In this document: positions 29,465 through 37,064 of the stretch, one piece after another
How the letters are laid out: every line of letters begins with the position of its first letter
Numbering within the stretch: the first letter of the stretch is position 1
DNA from: Mycobacterium sp. UM_CSW
GTDB lineage: Bacteria; Actinomycetota; Actinomycetes; Mycobacteriales; Mycobacteriaceae
NCBI RefSeq assembly: GCF_000455205.1
Contig: NZ_AUWQ01000004.1
Location: 36,604-100,603, forward strand
DNA length: 64,000 nucleotides
Direction: 5' to 3'
Translations under genes and position numbers: made by a program
The notes under the pieces: generated by a model
Told to the model about the DNA's origin: nothing
What the model saw: only the letters and a program-made list of their open reading frames with translations
Database searches by the model: none

Positions 29465-30505
29465 TCATGCGCCGGTATCAGCGGTGAAAAGCGCGCTCTC
29501 TTCCAAGACCTCGGCGATCGCCCAGCGCTCCTCCTCGGTCAGGTGTCCCGGTAGCTCCTGCACCTCGAATCGGGATGTGTTGACGCAGAAGGCGATCGCC
29601 TCGCGCGCGAGGCGGGAAACGGCCAGTTCTTCAACCCAACCGCGGGGGGTCTCGACGCCGAGAGCGACCAAGTCGCCGGTTTCTCGATAGTCGAGCGTCA
29701 GATTCTCGTGGGAACGAGTAAGGGTCCGCGTTCTCGGCCGACCGGCACTGCTCACGTCGGTTCTGCCCAGGCCGTGGATAAATCGTCGGGTGGACAAGGA
29801 ACTTTGCCGGACGCAACGCTCGAGTAGGTCCCCGACCGGAACGGCCTCGACTTGGGCGAGGAACTCGGCGATCGCCCGGATCTTGAGCTGGCGACGTCGA
29901 GTCGCAATGACCTCGTCGTAGGGATCGTCATGACCAGTCCGCCGGCGGGCGGCGAAGTTATCCAGGAGTGGCAGACATTGCTCTTGGTCCGTCAATTGCT
30001 CGCCATCGCGCGGACTGCTGACATGAAGCGACAGCGACCAGCGGTCCGTCGGGTTGCGTGGATCGTGGATGCACGGCTCGTAGATGAAGCCGACTTGTCC
30101 AGCGGGAGCGTCGAAGCGATTCTTCGGCACGAGGGTCTGACGGCGGTAAGACTCCTCGCGGTCGTAGGTCTCGACTATCAGCTCGTTGTGGCAGACGCCG
30201 GTGATCGTCCAGGCCGTGTGCTCGTGCGCCCCAGCATTGCGACCGGGCGGCCAGTAGCCGAACGCAAAGCGAATTCCAAAGCCGGGCACGGTGAAGAACG
30301 GAACCAGTCCCGGACGAAGGCCCCGCCGTTGTTCGAGCCGGGTCAGCTCGTATGCCAGGCAATCGACGAGGAACTCTTCGTCACGAACGGCGGTGGTTAC
30401 CGCCGCCCGGGCGGCAAGGACCGCATCCTTTTCCGGATGCTCCCGCGCATTCGCGTCGGGGAATGCGCGCCGGTCAAACAGCTCACACAGGTCGTCGAGC
30501 TTCAC
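29465..30505 (-). CDS. cupin, cysteine-dioxygenase-like enzyme with C-terminal module
   Basis: 346 aa. The first half is a cysteine-dioxygenase-type cupin: FGYWPPGRNAGAHEHTAWT with His94 and His96, and SLSLHVSSP with His161, giving a 3-His iron site like thiol dioxygenases. Residues about 265-340 form a separate module (LDYRETGDLVALG, AREAIAFC, FEVQELPGHLTEEE) that is also found at the C-terminus of the next gene upstream. Start is GTG 30505 with the ribosome site AGGAGG 7 nt before it. It is third in a minus-strand operon after the Cys-rich peptide and the GRDP-like gene. A role in oxidising a thiol, perhaps of the peptide, is inference. Confidence 0.72.
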   Translation of the reverse strand: MKLDDLCELFDRRAFPDANAREHPEKDAVLAARAAVTTAVRDEEFLVDCLAYELTRLEQRRGLRPGLVPFFTVPGFGIRFAFGYWPPGRNAGAHEHTAWTITGVCHNELIVETYDREESYRRQTLVPKNRFDAPAGQVGFIYEPCIHDPRNPTDRWSLSLHVSSPRDGEQLTDQEQCLPLLDNFAARRRTGHDDPYDEVIATRRRQLKIRAIAEFLAQVEAVPVGDLLERCVRQSSLSTRRFIHGLGRTDVSSAGRPRTRTLTRSHENLTLDYRETGDLVALGVETPRGWVEELAVSRLAREAIAFCVNTSRFEVQELPGHLTEEERWAIAEVLEESALFTADTGA

Positions 30506-30562
30506 GGAGCACCTCCTGGACTTTATCCGTCGTTCACGCGGCGCGAAGCGGCGCGGCGGCTG

Positions 30563-31276
30563 TCAACCCACACGGAGAACCTTGGTGTCAACCAGCGCCG
30601 CGACCAGCGCGATCTTCTCCTCATCGGTCAGATCGCCCGGCAGTTCACGGACATAGAAGGCACCCGTGCCGGCGATGAATCGCACCGCTTCCCGGGCGAT
30701 GTCGTTCACACTCAGAAAAACTCGACCGCTGCGGTCGATGAGGTTGGCCATCCCGTCGACCGAGTCCAACGCCAGTTGCCCGCAGTGGCGGTTGACGATG
30801 CGCCGGTGCGGCGTTACCCAGCTGGAGTCGTCCCAGACCCGCGGCAGCTCCACACCGAAGATGTCCAGGTACCGGTCGCAGAACTCTTCGATCGTCGCCT
30901 CGGGAGCGGCGCCGAGGGAGCCGCCCGGCGCATTGCTCGGGAAATGGTGGCGGTAACTACCGAAATACTTGGTGCAGAAGCAGCTGTATTCCACGGTAAA
31001 AAGTACAAACTGGTGCCATACCTCATCCACGTACGTGGAATGCATTTTCCAGGTTTTCGTCCGATCGACATGGGTTAGCACCAAATACCGCTTCACCTCT
31101 GTGAAAAGCGCGCAAGCCTCCTCATCGGTTTCGACAAAGCGATCTTTGACCAGCTTCTCGATAAGGAATGGCGCCTGGTACTCGATTGCCCCGAGTGCAT
31201 CGGGCGGGACATCCGCCACTAAGCCGGCCCCGGTCACTCGAGGACTACCGGGGTCGCCGCTAACCAGGGTAGGCAC
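30563..31276 (-). CDS. GRDP-like protein with the same C-terminal module as the cupin
   Basis: 237 aa. Residues about 25-145 resemble the glycine-rich-domain-protein-like family (PF07173 type), with the block HSTYVDEVWHQFVLFTVEY (79-97) and conserved Cys99/Cys101. Residues about 166-236 (LALDSVDGMANL, AREAVRFI, FYVRELPGDLTDEE) match the tail of the cupin. The start is GTG 31276, 18 bp after the stop of the 61-aa peptide gene; no strong ribosome site is seen, so translation may be coupled. The biochemical role of GRDP-like proteins is not known; the shared tail suggests that both proteins bind the same partner. Confidence 0.68.
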   Translation of the reverse strand: MPTLVSGDPGSPRVTGAGLVADVPPDALGAIEYQAPFLIEKLVKDRFVETDEEACALFTEVKRYLVLTHVDRTKTWKMHSTYVDEVWHQFVLFTVEYSCFCTKYFGSYRHHFPSNAPGGSLGAAPEATIEEFCDRYLDIFGVELPRVWDDSSWVTPHRRIVNRHCGQLALDSVDGMANLIDRSGRVFLSVNDIAREAVRFIAGTGAFYVRELPGDLTDEEKIALVAALVDTKVLRVG

Positions 31277-31294
31277 TACCCGAGGCGTGTTTAG

Positions 31295-31480
31295 CTACGT
31301 TTGCGCCGTGGCCCAACCCGACTGAGCGGGTTGCTCTACGACTCGTTCGTCTTCGCAGCGGCAACTACACGTTCCGGTGCAAAGTGCGCCGGAACCCGGG
31401 CCCGGATGCAGCACGATCCGGAGACGGCCGGCATGGGTTTCCTTGATCTGAGTACTGTCGGTGCTTGAAATCACGCTCAT
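31295..31480 (-). CDS. 61-aa Cys-rich small peptide, candidate RiPP precursor
   Basis: The ATG at 31480 begins MSVISSTDSTQIKETHAGRL, an uncharged-to-mixed leader-like part, followed by a Gly/Pro hinge (HPGPGSG) and the cluster CTGTCSCRC (Cys34, 38, 40, 42), then an acidic and Gln/Ser-rich tail ending ATAQT. No transmembrane or Sec signal is visible. TACATT 8 nt upstream of the ATG, without a ribosome site, suggests leaderless expression. ATGs at 31498 and 31531 are possible but add hydrophobic residues before the promoter-like sequence. Position as first gene of an operon with a thiol-dioxygenase-like cupin supports a precursor role; a small metal- or thiol-binding protein is the alternative. 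Confidence 0.55.
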   Translation of the reverse strand: MSVISSTDSTQIKETHAGRLRIVLHPGPGSGALCTGTCSCRCEDERVVEQPAQSGWATAQT

Positions 31481-31494
31481 AAGTGCTAAATGTA
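31481..31494 (-). promoter_or_regulatory. -10 element of the Cys-rich peptide operon
   Basis: TACATT on the minus strand (plus 31489-31494) lies 8 nt before the ATG at 31480. A weak -35 (GGACAT) sits 17 nt further upstream. Confidence 0.35.
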
Positions 31495-31947
31495 TCATGC
31501 ACGCTGGTAAAATGTCCTGTTTCCGATGCACTCAGATGCCGCCGAACATGCTGCCGTCGGATACGGATCCCGACGTGTGCGAGCGACTGCCACACGGGGC
31601 TGGTTGCTTGCGTCCGCGGGTCACGGACGAGACCTCGTTCGTCCTTTTTTGCCTGCTCTTGTCTGATTCTTGCGAGGAGCGCGAAGCGGAATAGCCCGAC
31701 CGGAAGGATTCTCGGGGCGTGATTTGCGGGTTTGCCGGGAGGCTTCGGGTCGTTACGCCGTTGCCGTGGCATAGAGCTTCCGGGCGCCGGTTAAACCAAC
31801 CTGACAAAGGCGTGGGTAAATGCAATTCGGCGGCACCGCCGGCGCTTCCGCTGATGCTGCAGGTGTCGTAGGATCTGGTCCAAATCCGGCGCGCAATTCC
31901 ACCGTTGGCGCCGGCCGAATGGACGGGCCTCACAAAGGACCACCGCG
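31495..31947. other. gene-free stretch between the peptide operon and the TauD gene
   Basis: About 450 bp with lower GC than its surroundings and no frame that looks coding; overlapping minus-strand frames here are rich in Arg/Ser and match no family. It must hold the divergent promoters. A TAGGAT hexamer near 31870 may be a -10 for the TauD gene. Confidence 0.5.
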
Positions 31948-32877
31948 ATGGCCATGCCAGCGACAACCCCGATTGCTGTCACGAAATTGGGCACGCACAT
32001 CGGTGCCCGCATCGATGGCGTGCTGCTGGACGGCGACCTCGACGCGACCGCGGTCGATCAGATCCACCAGGCGCTATTGCGTCACAAGGTGATCTTTTTC
32101 AGGGGTCAGCACCACCTCGACGACGAGCGGCAGTACGCCTTTTCCAAGTTGCTCGGCGCGCCGCTCGACCAGCTGGCTTTCGACTCTGGCTACCGCAAGG
32201 CAACCATCTGGCACACCGACCAGACGTTCGCCGTGAATTACCCCAAGGCGGCAATACTTCGCGCCATCGCCCTGCCGAGCTACGGCGGATCAACCCTCTG
32301 GGCCTCGACTGCGGCGGCCTACGCGGCCCTGCCCGAGCCGCTCAGGCACCTGACCGAAAACCTGTGGGCGCTGCACAGCAACCGCTACGACCAGGTCGGA
32401 CACTTTCAAGGCCTGGGCCACGTGCTCATCCCGGGTGGCCCCCCTGTCCGCCATCCCACCGCGGGCAAGATTGACGTTCCGGGCGACCAGCAACCGCTGC
32501 GGCCGGCCCCGGCGACGCCGGACTTTCGCACCGAGCATCCGGTCGTGCGAGTGCATCCCGAAACCGGCGAACGAGCATTGCTTCTCGGGCAATGGGTGCG
32601 GGGATTGCTGGATCTCGAGAACCACGAATCGCAGGTACTTCTGGAACTGCTGCATAGGCGTATCACGTTGCCGGAGAATACGATCCAATGGCACTGGGAA
32701 CCTGGCGACGTCGCGATTTGGGATAACTACGCAACTCAACACCGTGCGGTTGACGACTACGACAACGAGCGCCGTCTGATGCATCGGGTCACCTTGATCG
32801 GCGAGGTGCCCGTAGATATTCACGGGAGAGAGAGTAGGTCCGTCAGCGGCGGGAAGCTCGAACCGGTTGCAGGCTGA
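31948..32877 (+). CDS. TauD/TfdA family Fe(II)/2-oxoglutarate dioxygenase, Rv3406-like
   Basis: 309 aa. The iron-binding HxD is in IWHTDQTF and the distal His in [10 protein letters not shown]; the 2-oxoglutarate-binding Arg is likely in the MHRVTL block. Segments such as [42 protein letters not shown] and PGDVAIWDN are close to M. tuberculosis Rv3406, an alkyl-sulfatase of this family. A sulfur-scavenging or related oxidative cleavage role is therefore likely. AAAGGA 8 nt upstream fixes the start. Divergent from the Cys-rich peptide operon; there is no direct sign that it belongs to it. Confidence 0.9.
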   Translation: MAMPATTPIAVTKLGTHIGARIDGVLLDGDLDATAVDQIHQALLRHKVIFFRGQHHLDDERQYAFSKLLGAPLDQLAFDSGYRKATIWHTDQTFAVNYPKAAILRAIALPSYGGSTLWASTAAAYAALPEPLRHLTENLWALHSNRYDQVGHFQGLGHVLIPGGPPVRHPTAGKIDVPGDQQPLRPAPATPDFRTEHPVVRVHPETGERALLLGQWVRGLLDLENHESQVLLELLHRRITLPENTIQWHWEPGDVAIWDNYATQHRAVDDYDNERRLMHRVTLIGEVPVDIHGRESRSVSGGKLEPVAG

Positions 32878-32969
32878 TGCGCCAGTGGTAGCAGCCGGCG
32901 GGTTGCCTTGTCAGCCGGCGTTGCGAGCCGGTGCAATCGACACGTGATTGCGGTGCTATAACCGCGAGC

Positions 32970-34319
32970 ATGCCAGGCAGCCTCGCTGATCTGAAAAGGA
33001 TTGTCGGACCCAAGCATGTCGTCACCGACGCCGACGTGCTGGCCGGCCGCAGCGTCGATCACACCGGGCGCTACCGCGGGCGGGCCAGCGCGCTGGTGCG
33101 GCCGGGTACGGCTGAGGAGGTCGCCGAGGCGCTGCGGGTGTGCCGCGACGCGGGGGCGCACGTGACGGTGCAGGGCGGACGGACCTCGCTGGTGGCCGGG
33201 ACCGTCCCCGAGCACGACGACGTGTTGCTGTCGACCGAACGGCTGCGCGCGCTCGGCGACGTGGACACCGTCGAGCGCCGACTCTCGGCCGGCGCCGGAG
33301 CCACCCTGGCCGTCGTCCAAAACGCCGCTGCCGCAGCGGGTTTGGTGTTCGGCGTGGATCTGGCCGCCCGCGACACCGCAACCGTCGGCGGCATGGCATC
33401 GACGAACGCCGGCGGCCTGCGCACCGTCCGCTACGGCAACATGGGCGAGCAGGTACTTGGCCTGCAGGTGGCGCTGCCCGACGGCTCGCTGATGCGCCGC
33501 CACAGTGAGGTGCGCAGCGACAACACGGGGTACGACCTGCCGGCGCTGTTCGTCGGCGCCGAGGGCACCCTCGGCGTGATCACCGCGCTGGAGCTGCGGT
33601 TGCACCCGACGCCGTCGCATCGGGTGACGGCGGTCTGCGGGTTCGCCGAACTGGAGGCGCTGGTCGACGCCGGCCGCACGTTTCGCGACGTGGACGGGAT
33701 CGCGGCTTTGGAGCTGATCGACGGCCGGGCCGCCGCGCTGACCGCCGAGCACCTCGGGGTCGGCGCGCCGGTGCAGGGCGACTGGCTGCTGCTGGTGGAG
33801 CTGGCCGCTGACCACGACCAGACGGATCGGCTCGCCGACCTGCTCGAGGGGGTGCGCCTGGCCGGTGAGCCGGCCGTCGGCGTGGATGTCGCTGCGCAGC
33901 AACGGTTGTGGCGGGTGCGGGAATCGCTCGCCGAGGTGCTGGGCGTGTATGGGCCGCCGCTGAAGTTCGACGTGTCCTTACCGCTGTCGACCGTTGCTGA
34001 ATTCGCCAGGGCGGCGGTCGATTTGGTCGGGGTACATGCGCCCGACGCGCTGCCCGTGTTGTTCGGCCACATCGGAGAGGGCAACCTGCACCTCAACGTG
34101 TTGCGTTGCCCGCCGGAACGTGAGCAGGCGTTGTATGCGCCGATGATGGATCTCATCGCGCGATGCGGCGGTAACGTCAGCTCCGAGCATGGCGTAGGCA
34201 GTCGGAAGCGTCCCTACCTCGGGATGTCGCGGGAGCCCGCCGACATCGCCGCGATGCGCGCGGTCAAGGCCGCCCTCGACCCGACCGGTTACCTCAACGC
34301 AGCCGTGCTGTTCGAGTAA
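32970..34319 (+). CDS. FAD-linked oxidase (GlcD/D-lactate dehydrogenase type), Rv0161 orthologue
   Basis: 449 aa, the same length as Rv0161. The FAD-binding PCMH domain spans about 30-210 (ALVRPGTAEEVAEALRVC, VQGGRTSLVAG, ATVGGMASTNAGGLRTVRYG, EGTLGVITALELRLHP). The C-terminal domain has VLFGHIGEGNLHLNVL and SSEHGVGSRKRPYL, as in D-2-hydroxyacid dehydrogenases. ATG 32970 follows TATAAC by 7 nt without a ribosome site, suggesting a leaderless mRNA. It is the only Rv0161-Rv0162c region gene kept between the two inserted blocks. The substrate, a D-2-hydroxy acid or alcohol, is unknown. Confidence 0.9.
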   Translation: MPGSLADLKRIVGPKHVVTDADVLAGRSVDHTGRYRGRASALVRPGTAEEVAEALRVCRDAGAHVTVQGGRTSLVAGTVPEHDDVLLSTERLRALGDVDTVERRLSAGAGATLAVVQNAAAAAGLVFGVDLAARDTATVGGMASTNAGGLRTVRYGNMGEQVLGLQVALPDGSLMRRHSEVRSDNTGYDLPALFVGAEGTLGVITALELRLHPTPSHRVTAVCGFAELEALVDAGRTFRDVDGIAALELIDGRAAALTAEHLGVGAPVQGDWLLLVELAADHDQTDRLADLLEGVRLAGEPAVGVDVAAQQRLWRVRESLAEVLGVYGPPLKFDVSLPLSTVAEFARAAVDLVGVHAPDALPVLFGHIGEGNLHLNVLRCPPEREQALYAPMMDLIARCGGNVSSEHGVGSRKRPYLGMSREPADIAAMRAVKAALDPTGYLNAAVLFE

Positions 34320-34338
34320 TCCATATCACGTCGTCTGA

Positions 34339-34353
34339 CATACGCTGGCATCC
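34339..34353 (+). promoter_or_regulatory. -10 element for a leaderless nitroreductase-family mRNA
   Basis: TACGCT lies 7 nt before the ATG at 34354, matching the TANNNT leaderless pattern. No ribosome site is present. Confidence 0.4.
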
Positions 34354-34704
34354 ATGGCATCCGGAATCTTCGACACGCCCATCTCCGGAATCATCAACAA
34401 CGTATTTGATGGCTTGATCGACGCCCCCGTTGTGGGGCCACTGGTACGGCGCGGGTTGATCAAGATTCGCTATGTCGGCAGGCGTTCGGGTAAGACGATC
34501 CAGACCCCGGTCGGGTACCGCCGCTCCAGCGACGGCATCGTCATCAATGTCATGTCGCCCGATAGCAAGACATGGTGGCGAAACTTCCTCGGCGAGGGCG
34601 GCCCGATCACACTGCTCAACTTCGACGGCGCCGACCGCGCCGGACACGCGCTCGCCAGCCGCGATGAGAAGGGCCGCGTCAAGGTCGTGGTACGACTCGA
34701 CTGA
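34354..34704 (+). CDS. deazaflavin-dependent nitroreductase family protein (F420H2-binding, Ddn-like)
   Basis: 116 aa. The pattern VGPLVRRGLIKIRYVGRRSG, TPVGYRRSSDGIVINVMSPD and KTWWRNFLGEGG is that of the split-barrel F420-dependent family that includes Ddn, although this copy is at the short end. The reaction is unknown; relatives reduce quinones or nitro compounds using F420H2. It converges on the TetR gene across a nested hairpin. Confidence 0.78.
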   Translation: MASGIFDTPISGIINNVFDGLIDAPVVGPLVRRGLIKIRYVGRRSGKTIQTPVGYRRSSDGIVINVMSPDSKTWWRNFLGEGGPITLLNFDGADRAGHALASRDEKGRVKVVVRLD

Positions 34705-34713
34705 TCCTGTTGG

Positions 34714-34777
34714 CCGCGAGGGTCCGCAAAATGACAGTCGTCACGGCGTGTCGCCGTACAGACACGCGCCCTCGCGG
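34714..34777. terminator. nested hairpins between convergent genes, likely bidirectional terminator
   Basis: Outer arms CCGCGAGGG (34714-34722) and CCCTCGCGG (34769-34777) are perfect complements. Inside them GCGTGTC (34746-34752) and GACACGC (34761-34767) form a second stem with an 8-nt loop. There is no U-run, as is usual in mycobacteria. Confidence 0.5.
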
Positions 34778-34786
34778 GGAATGTGA

Positions 34787-35326
34787 CTAGGTCGTTCCCT
34801 TGATTCCGACGGCGTGGCGCAGTTGCTCGAGGAACTGGTCGGCGTCATCGCTTCGCACGATGTAGTGCGAGATCGCGATCCGGATAACGGTCGCGGCGCG
34901 CACCGCGGCGTTGGGCCCGGAGAGGTGCCGTTGCAGGCCGTCGCGCATCTGCGGGATGACGCGGCCGAACTGGGCGATGGTGTGCTCGGGTTCGACGTCG
35001 ACCATGCGCACGCCGGAGTACGAATGCTGATACTCGACGATGAAGCGCAGCACGGCGTCGAGCTTGTCGGCTCCCTTCAGCCCCGCGGTGGCCTGGACCA
35101 GGCCGCTCTCGAAGCTCTGCCGCTCGTATTGCGAAAACGCCGACAGCAGTTCCTCTTTGGAGGCGAACCAGCGGTACAGCGTGGGGCGCGAGACGCCCGC
35201 CTGGGCGGCCACCTCGGACAGGCTGAGCTTCGTCTTGCCATTGCGGCCGAGGACCTCGGCGGTGGCGTCGAGGATGCGCTGACGTGTCGAGGTGTCGATG
35301 TCCGCGGCTGGGGCCGGGTGGCTCAT
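34787..35326 (-). CDS. TetR/AcrR regulator, likely controller of the catabolic island
   Basis: 179 aa from ATG 35326 (MSHPAPAADIDTSTRQRILD). The HTH reads KLSLSEVAAQAGVSRPTLYRWFASKEELLS (about 32-61, described here in two parts: KLSLSEVAAQAGVSRPT and LYRWFASKEELLS). An in-frame upstream start at 35440 would cover the operator and is rejected. TAAAGT is 7 nt before the ATG, so the mRNA is probably leaderless. A copy of CTTTAC-N14-GTGTCAC overlaps its promoter, and three more copies lie at nearby catabolic genes, so it is the prime candidate to bind them. Ligand unknown. Confidence 0.88.
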   Translation of the reverse strand: MSHPAPAADIDTSTRQRILDATAEVLGRNGKTKLSLSEVAAQAGVSRPTLYRWFASKEELLSAFSQYERQSFESGLVQATAGLKGADKLDAVLRFIVEYQHSYSGVRMVDVEPEHTIAQFGRVIPQMRDGLQRHLSGPNAAVRAATVIRIAISHYIVRSDDADQFLEQLRHAVGIKGTT

Positions 35327-35334
35327 AGGAGAAA

Positions 35335-35361
35335 CTTTACGAAGTATCGCGAGCGTGTCAC
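35335..35361 (-). promoter_or_regulatory. operator copy A (CTTTAC-N14-GTGTCAC) at the TetR promoter
   Basis: CTTTAC 35335-35340 and GTGTCAC 35355-35361. In the gene's direction it reads GTGACA, 16 nt, TAAAGT, i.e. it coincides with a -35/-10 pair, so a bound regulator would block transcription. It ends 8 nt from the TetR ATG. The half-sites TTAC(A/G) and TGTCA form a weak dyad. Confidence 0.65.
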
Positions 35362-36191
35362 TGTTTTTTCGCTTCCCGGCCAGGGCGCCCTCGCACCAGC
35401 ACGCATTGTTGAATGGCGCCGACCGCGCCCCCCTCGTCAAAAAGTGTGCCGATCGTGGTCCCGATGCCGTCCGGCCCGTAGCTTGTCTCCGCGCGAATGC
35501 CGATCCACTCGCCGTCGGGGATCCGGAACACGTGCACCGCGAGGTCGGTGTTGAGGAACGTCCACTTGGTGATGTCCAGCTTGCTGCCGATGCCGTTGGC
35601 GCAGTCGGCCACCGCGAACAGTCGCTCCAGCGGGGTCATGGCCTCGCCCTTGACGAGGTCGACGGTCGGCTTGATCCAGGATTCGCCCGGACCCTCGCTC
35701 AGCGGCTCGGTCAGCCACAGCCAGTCCAGGCTGTGCACGTAGTTGCGATCCCAGTCCCGCGCCTTGAGGTTGCGGTCGCGGGCCTCGGCCCGCGGTCGGG
35801 GCAGGGGAGTCGCGGCGTGAGCCAGCGTCTGGGTGTCCAGGTGCTGCAACCGCCACCCGCTGGCGCGCGCCACCGCCCGGGGTTCGCCATCGGGCCCCGG
35901 CGCCAGCATCTCGGCGGTAACGAGTTCGATTTGTTTCCCGCCCCGCTGCACTCGCGAGCTGACCCACAGGTCGCCCTCCGCCGGCACCCCGCCCAGCAGG
36001 TCGATGACGACCCGGCCGAGGCGGGTGTCGTCGCGCTGGTCGCAGCGTTCCAGCGCCCGGACCAACAGCGCCGACACCGGCCCGCCGTGCTGAATGGCGG
36101 CCGACCAGGTGCCGCGCGCCAGATCGGTCGCCGCGAACTTTTCGCCCCGCGGGTCGGCGTCGTCGATCAGCTCGTAATAGGAGTCGGTCAT
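35358..36191 (-). CDS. acyl-CoA thioesterase, TesB-like double hotdog
   Basis: 277 aa. The N-terminus has FAATDLARGTWSAAIQHGGPVSALLVRALE (about 18-47; blocks TWSAAIQHGG and ALLVRALE), with RVVIDLLGGVPAEGDLWV and the C-terminal hotdog WLWLTEPLSEG ... ALERLFAVADCANG region (actual block PLERLFAVADCANGIG), as in the 4HBT_3 thioesterase superfamily. It would release a free acid from a CoA ester. ATG 36191 has GGAAGG upstream and follows the SMP-30 gene by 17 bp, so the two share a transcript. Confidence 0.8.
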   Translation of the reverse strand: MTDSYYELIDDADPRGEKFAATDLARGTWSAAIQHGGPVSALLVRALERCDQRDDTRLGRVVIDLLGGVPAEGDLWVSSRVQRGGKQIELVTAEMLAPGPDGEPRAVARASGWRLQHLDTQTLAHAATPLPRPRAEARDRNLKARDWDRNYVHSLDWLWLTEPLSEGPGESWIKPTVDLVKGEAMTPLERLFAVADCANGIGSKLDITKWTFLNTDLAVHVFRIPDGEWIGIRAETSYGPDGIGTTIGTLFDEGGAVGAIQQCVLVRGRPGREAKKQ

Positions 36192-36208
36192 CGTCTGCCT
36201 TCCGGGTG

Positions 36209-37027
36209 TCAGGGTAGGCCCGCGCCGGGGGTGTCGACCGTCACCGCGTCCACCTGAGAGAGCCGGGTGCCGATCAATCGCTGGGGATAAGCGTCGGTGC
36301 TCGACAGCAGAAACAGCGTGCGGCGCGCGGGGCCGCCGAACGCGCACGCGATCGCCACCCGTTCGTCCATGTCGATGCGGTCGGTCACGGCGCCGCCCTC
36401 GGTGATCCGCTCGAACTGGTGCGCCAGCGTCATGGCGGCCCACACTCCGCCCTCGGCGTCCAGCGCGATGCCGTCGGGCGGCCCGTCCAGGCCGTCGGCG
36501 AAAACCCGGCGGCCGCTCAGCCCGCCGTCGTCGCCGATGGTGAACGCGCTCAGCCGCCGGCCCGTCGACTCGGCGACGATCAGCGTCTTTCGGTCCGGCG
36601 TGATCACCATGCCGTTGGGGAAGTCGAGGTCTTCCGCCGCAACGGTGGCTGTGTCGTCGGGGTCGAGGCGGATGATCGCGCCGCCGGAGAACGCCTGGCA
36701 GCCGATGTAGGCGCGCCCGGCATCGTCGACGACCATGTCGCCCAGGTTGACCGGCGTCAGGGCGGCGAGGTCGGCGACGGCCTCGACGGTTTCGCCGTCG
36801 TAGCGCAGCACCTGCCGGTCCTCGGTCGAGGCGATCAGCAGGGACCCGTCGGGGCGAAATCCGAGGCCCGACGGGGACCGCCCGGGCAGCGCCACCGTGG
36901 TCACCGAGCCCCGCATGTCCACGGTGTGCACGGCTTCACCGAGCATGTCGGAGAACCACAGCAGTCCTTCGAACCAGCGCGGGCCCTCGCCGAAGCAGAA
37001 CCCCTTGGCCAACGGCTCTGGGATCAT
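36209..37027 (-). CDS. SMP-30/gluconolactonase family lactonase
   Basis: 272-aa six-bladed beta-propeller. Metal-ligand positions are visible as Glu14 in CFGEGPRW, Asn in FPNGMVITPD and Asp in GPPDGIALDAEGG, so a calcium- or zinc-dependent lactonase is likely. In this context it could open a lactone made by a Baeyer-Villiger enzyme. Operator copy B lies 10 bp upstream of the start, and the thioesterase gene follows 17 bp downstream. Confidence 0.85.
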   Translation of the reverse strand: MIPEPLAKGFCFGEGPRWFEGLLWFSDMLGEAVHTVDMRGSVTTVALPGRSPSGLGFRPDGSLLIASTEDRQVLRYDGETVEAVADLAALTPVNLGDMVVDDAGRAYIGCQAFSGGAIIRLDPDDTATVAAEDLDFPNGMVITPDRKTLIVAESTGRRLSAFTIGDDGGLSGRRVFADGLDGPPDGIALDAEGGVWAAMTLAHQFERITEGGAVTDRIDMDERVAIACAFGGPARRTLFLLSSTDAYPQRLIGTRLSQVDAVTVDTPGAGLP

Positions 37028-37037
37028 CCGCTCACGC

Positions 37038-37064
37038 CTTTACAAAACACCGGAAAAGTGTCAC
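37038..37064 (-). promoter_or_regulatory. operator copy B (CTTTAC-N14-GTGTCAC) upstream of the lactonase
   Basis: CTTTAC 37038-37043, then AAA, and GTGTCAC 37058-37064; spacing identical to copy A. It overlaps the stop codon of the upstream SRPBCC gene, showing that the lactonase has its own promoter. Confidence 0.65.

Noticed and set aside
31365-31966. Minus-strand frames of 135 and 144 codons and a plus-strand 77-codon frame around the Cys-rich peptide
   Set aside because: They overlap each other and the peptide gene in other frames, lack ribosome sites, and have no family-like pattern. The 61-aa frame is the one with operon spacing and promoter support.
35326-37064. Reading operator copies A and B as plain -35/-10 promoter sequences only
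   Set aside because: Copies C and D keep the same bases and spacing but lie 30-49 bp from their genes, D in the opposite orientation, so promoter conservation alone does not explain the motif.
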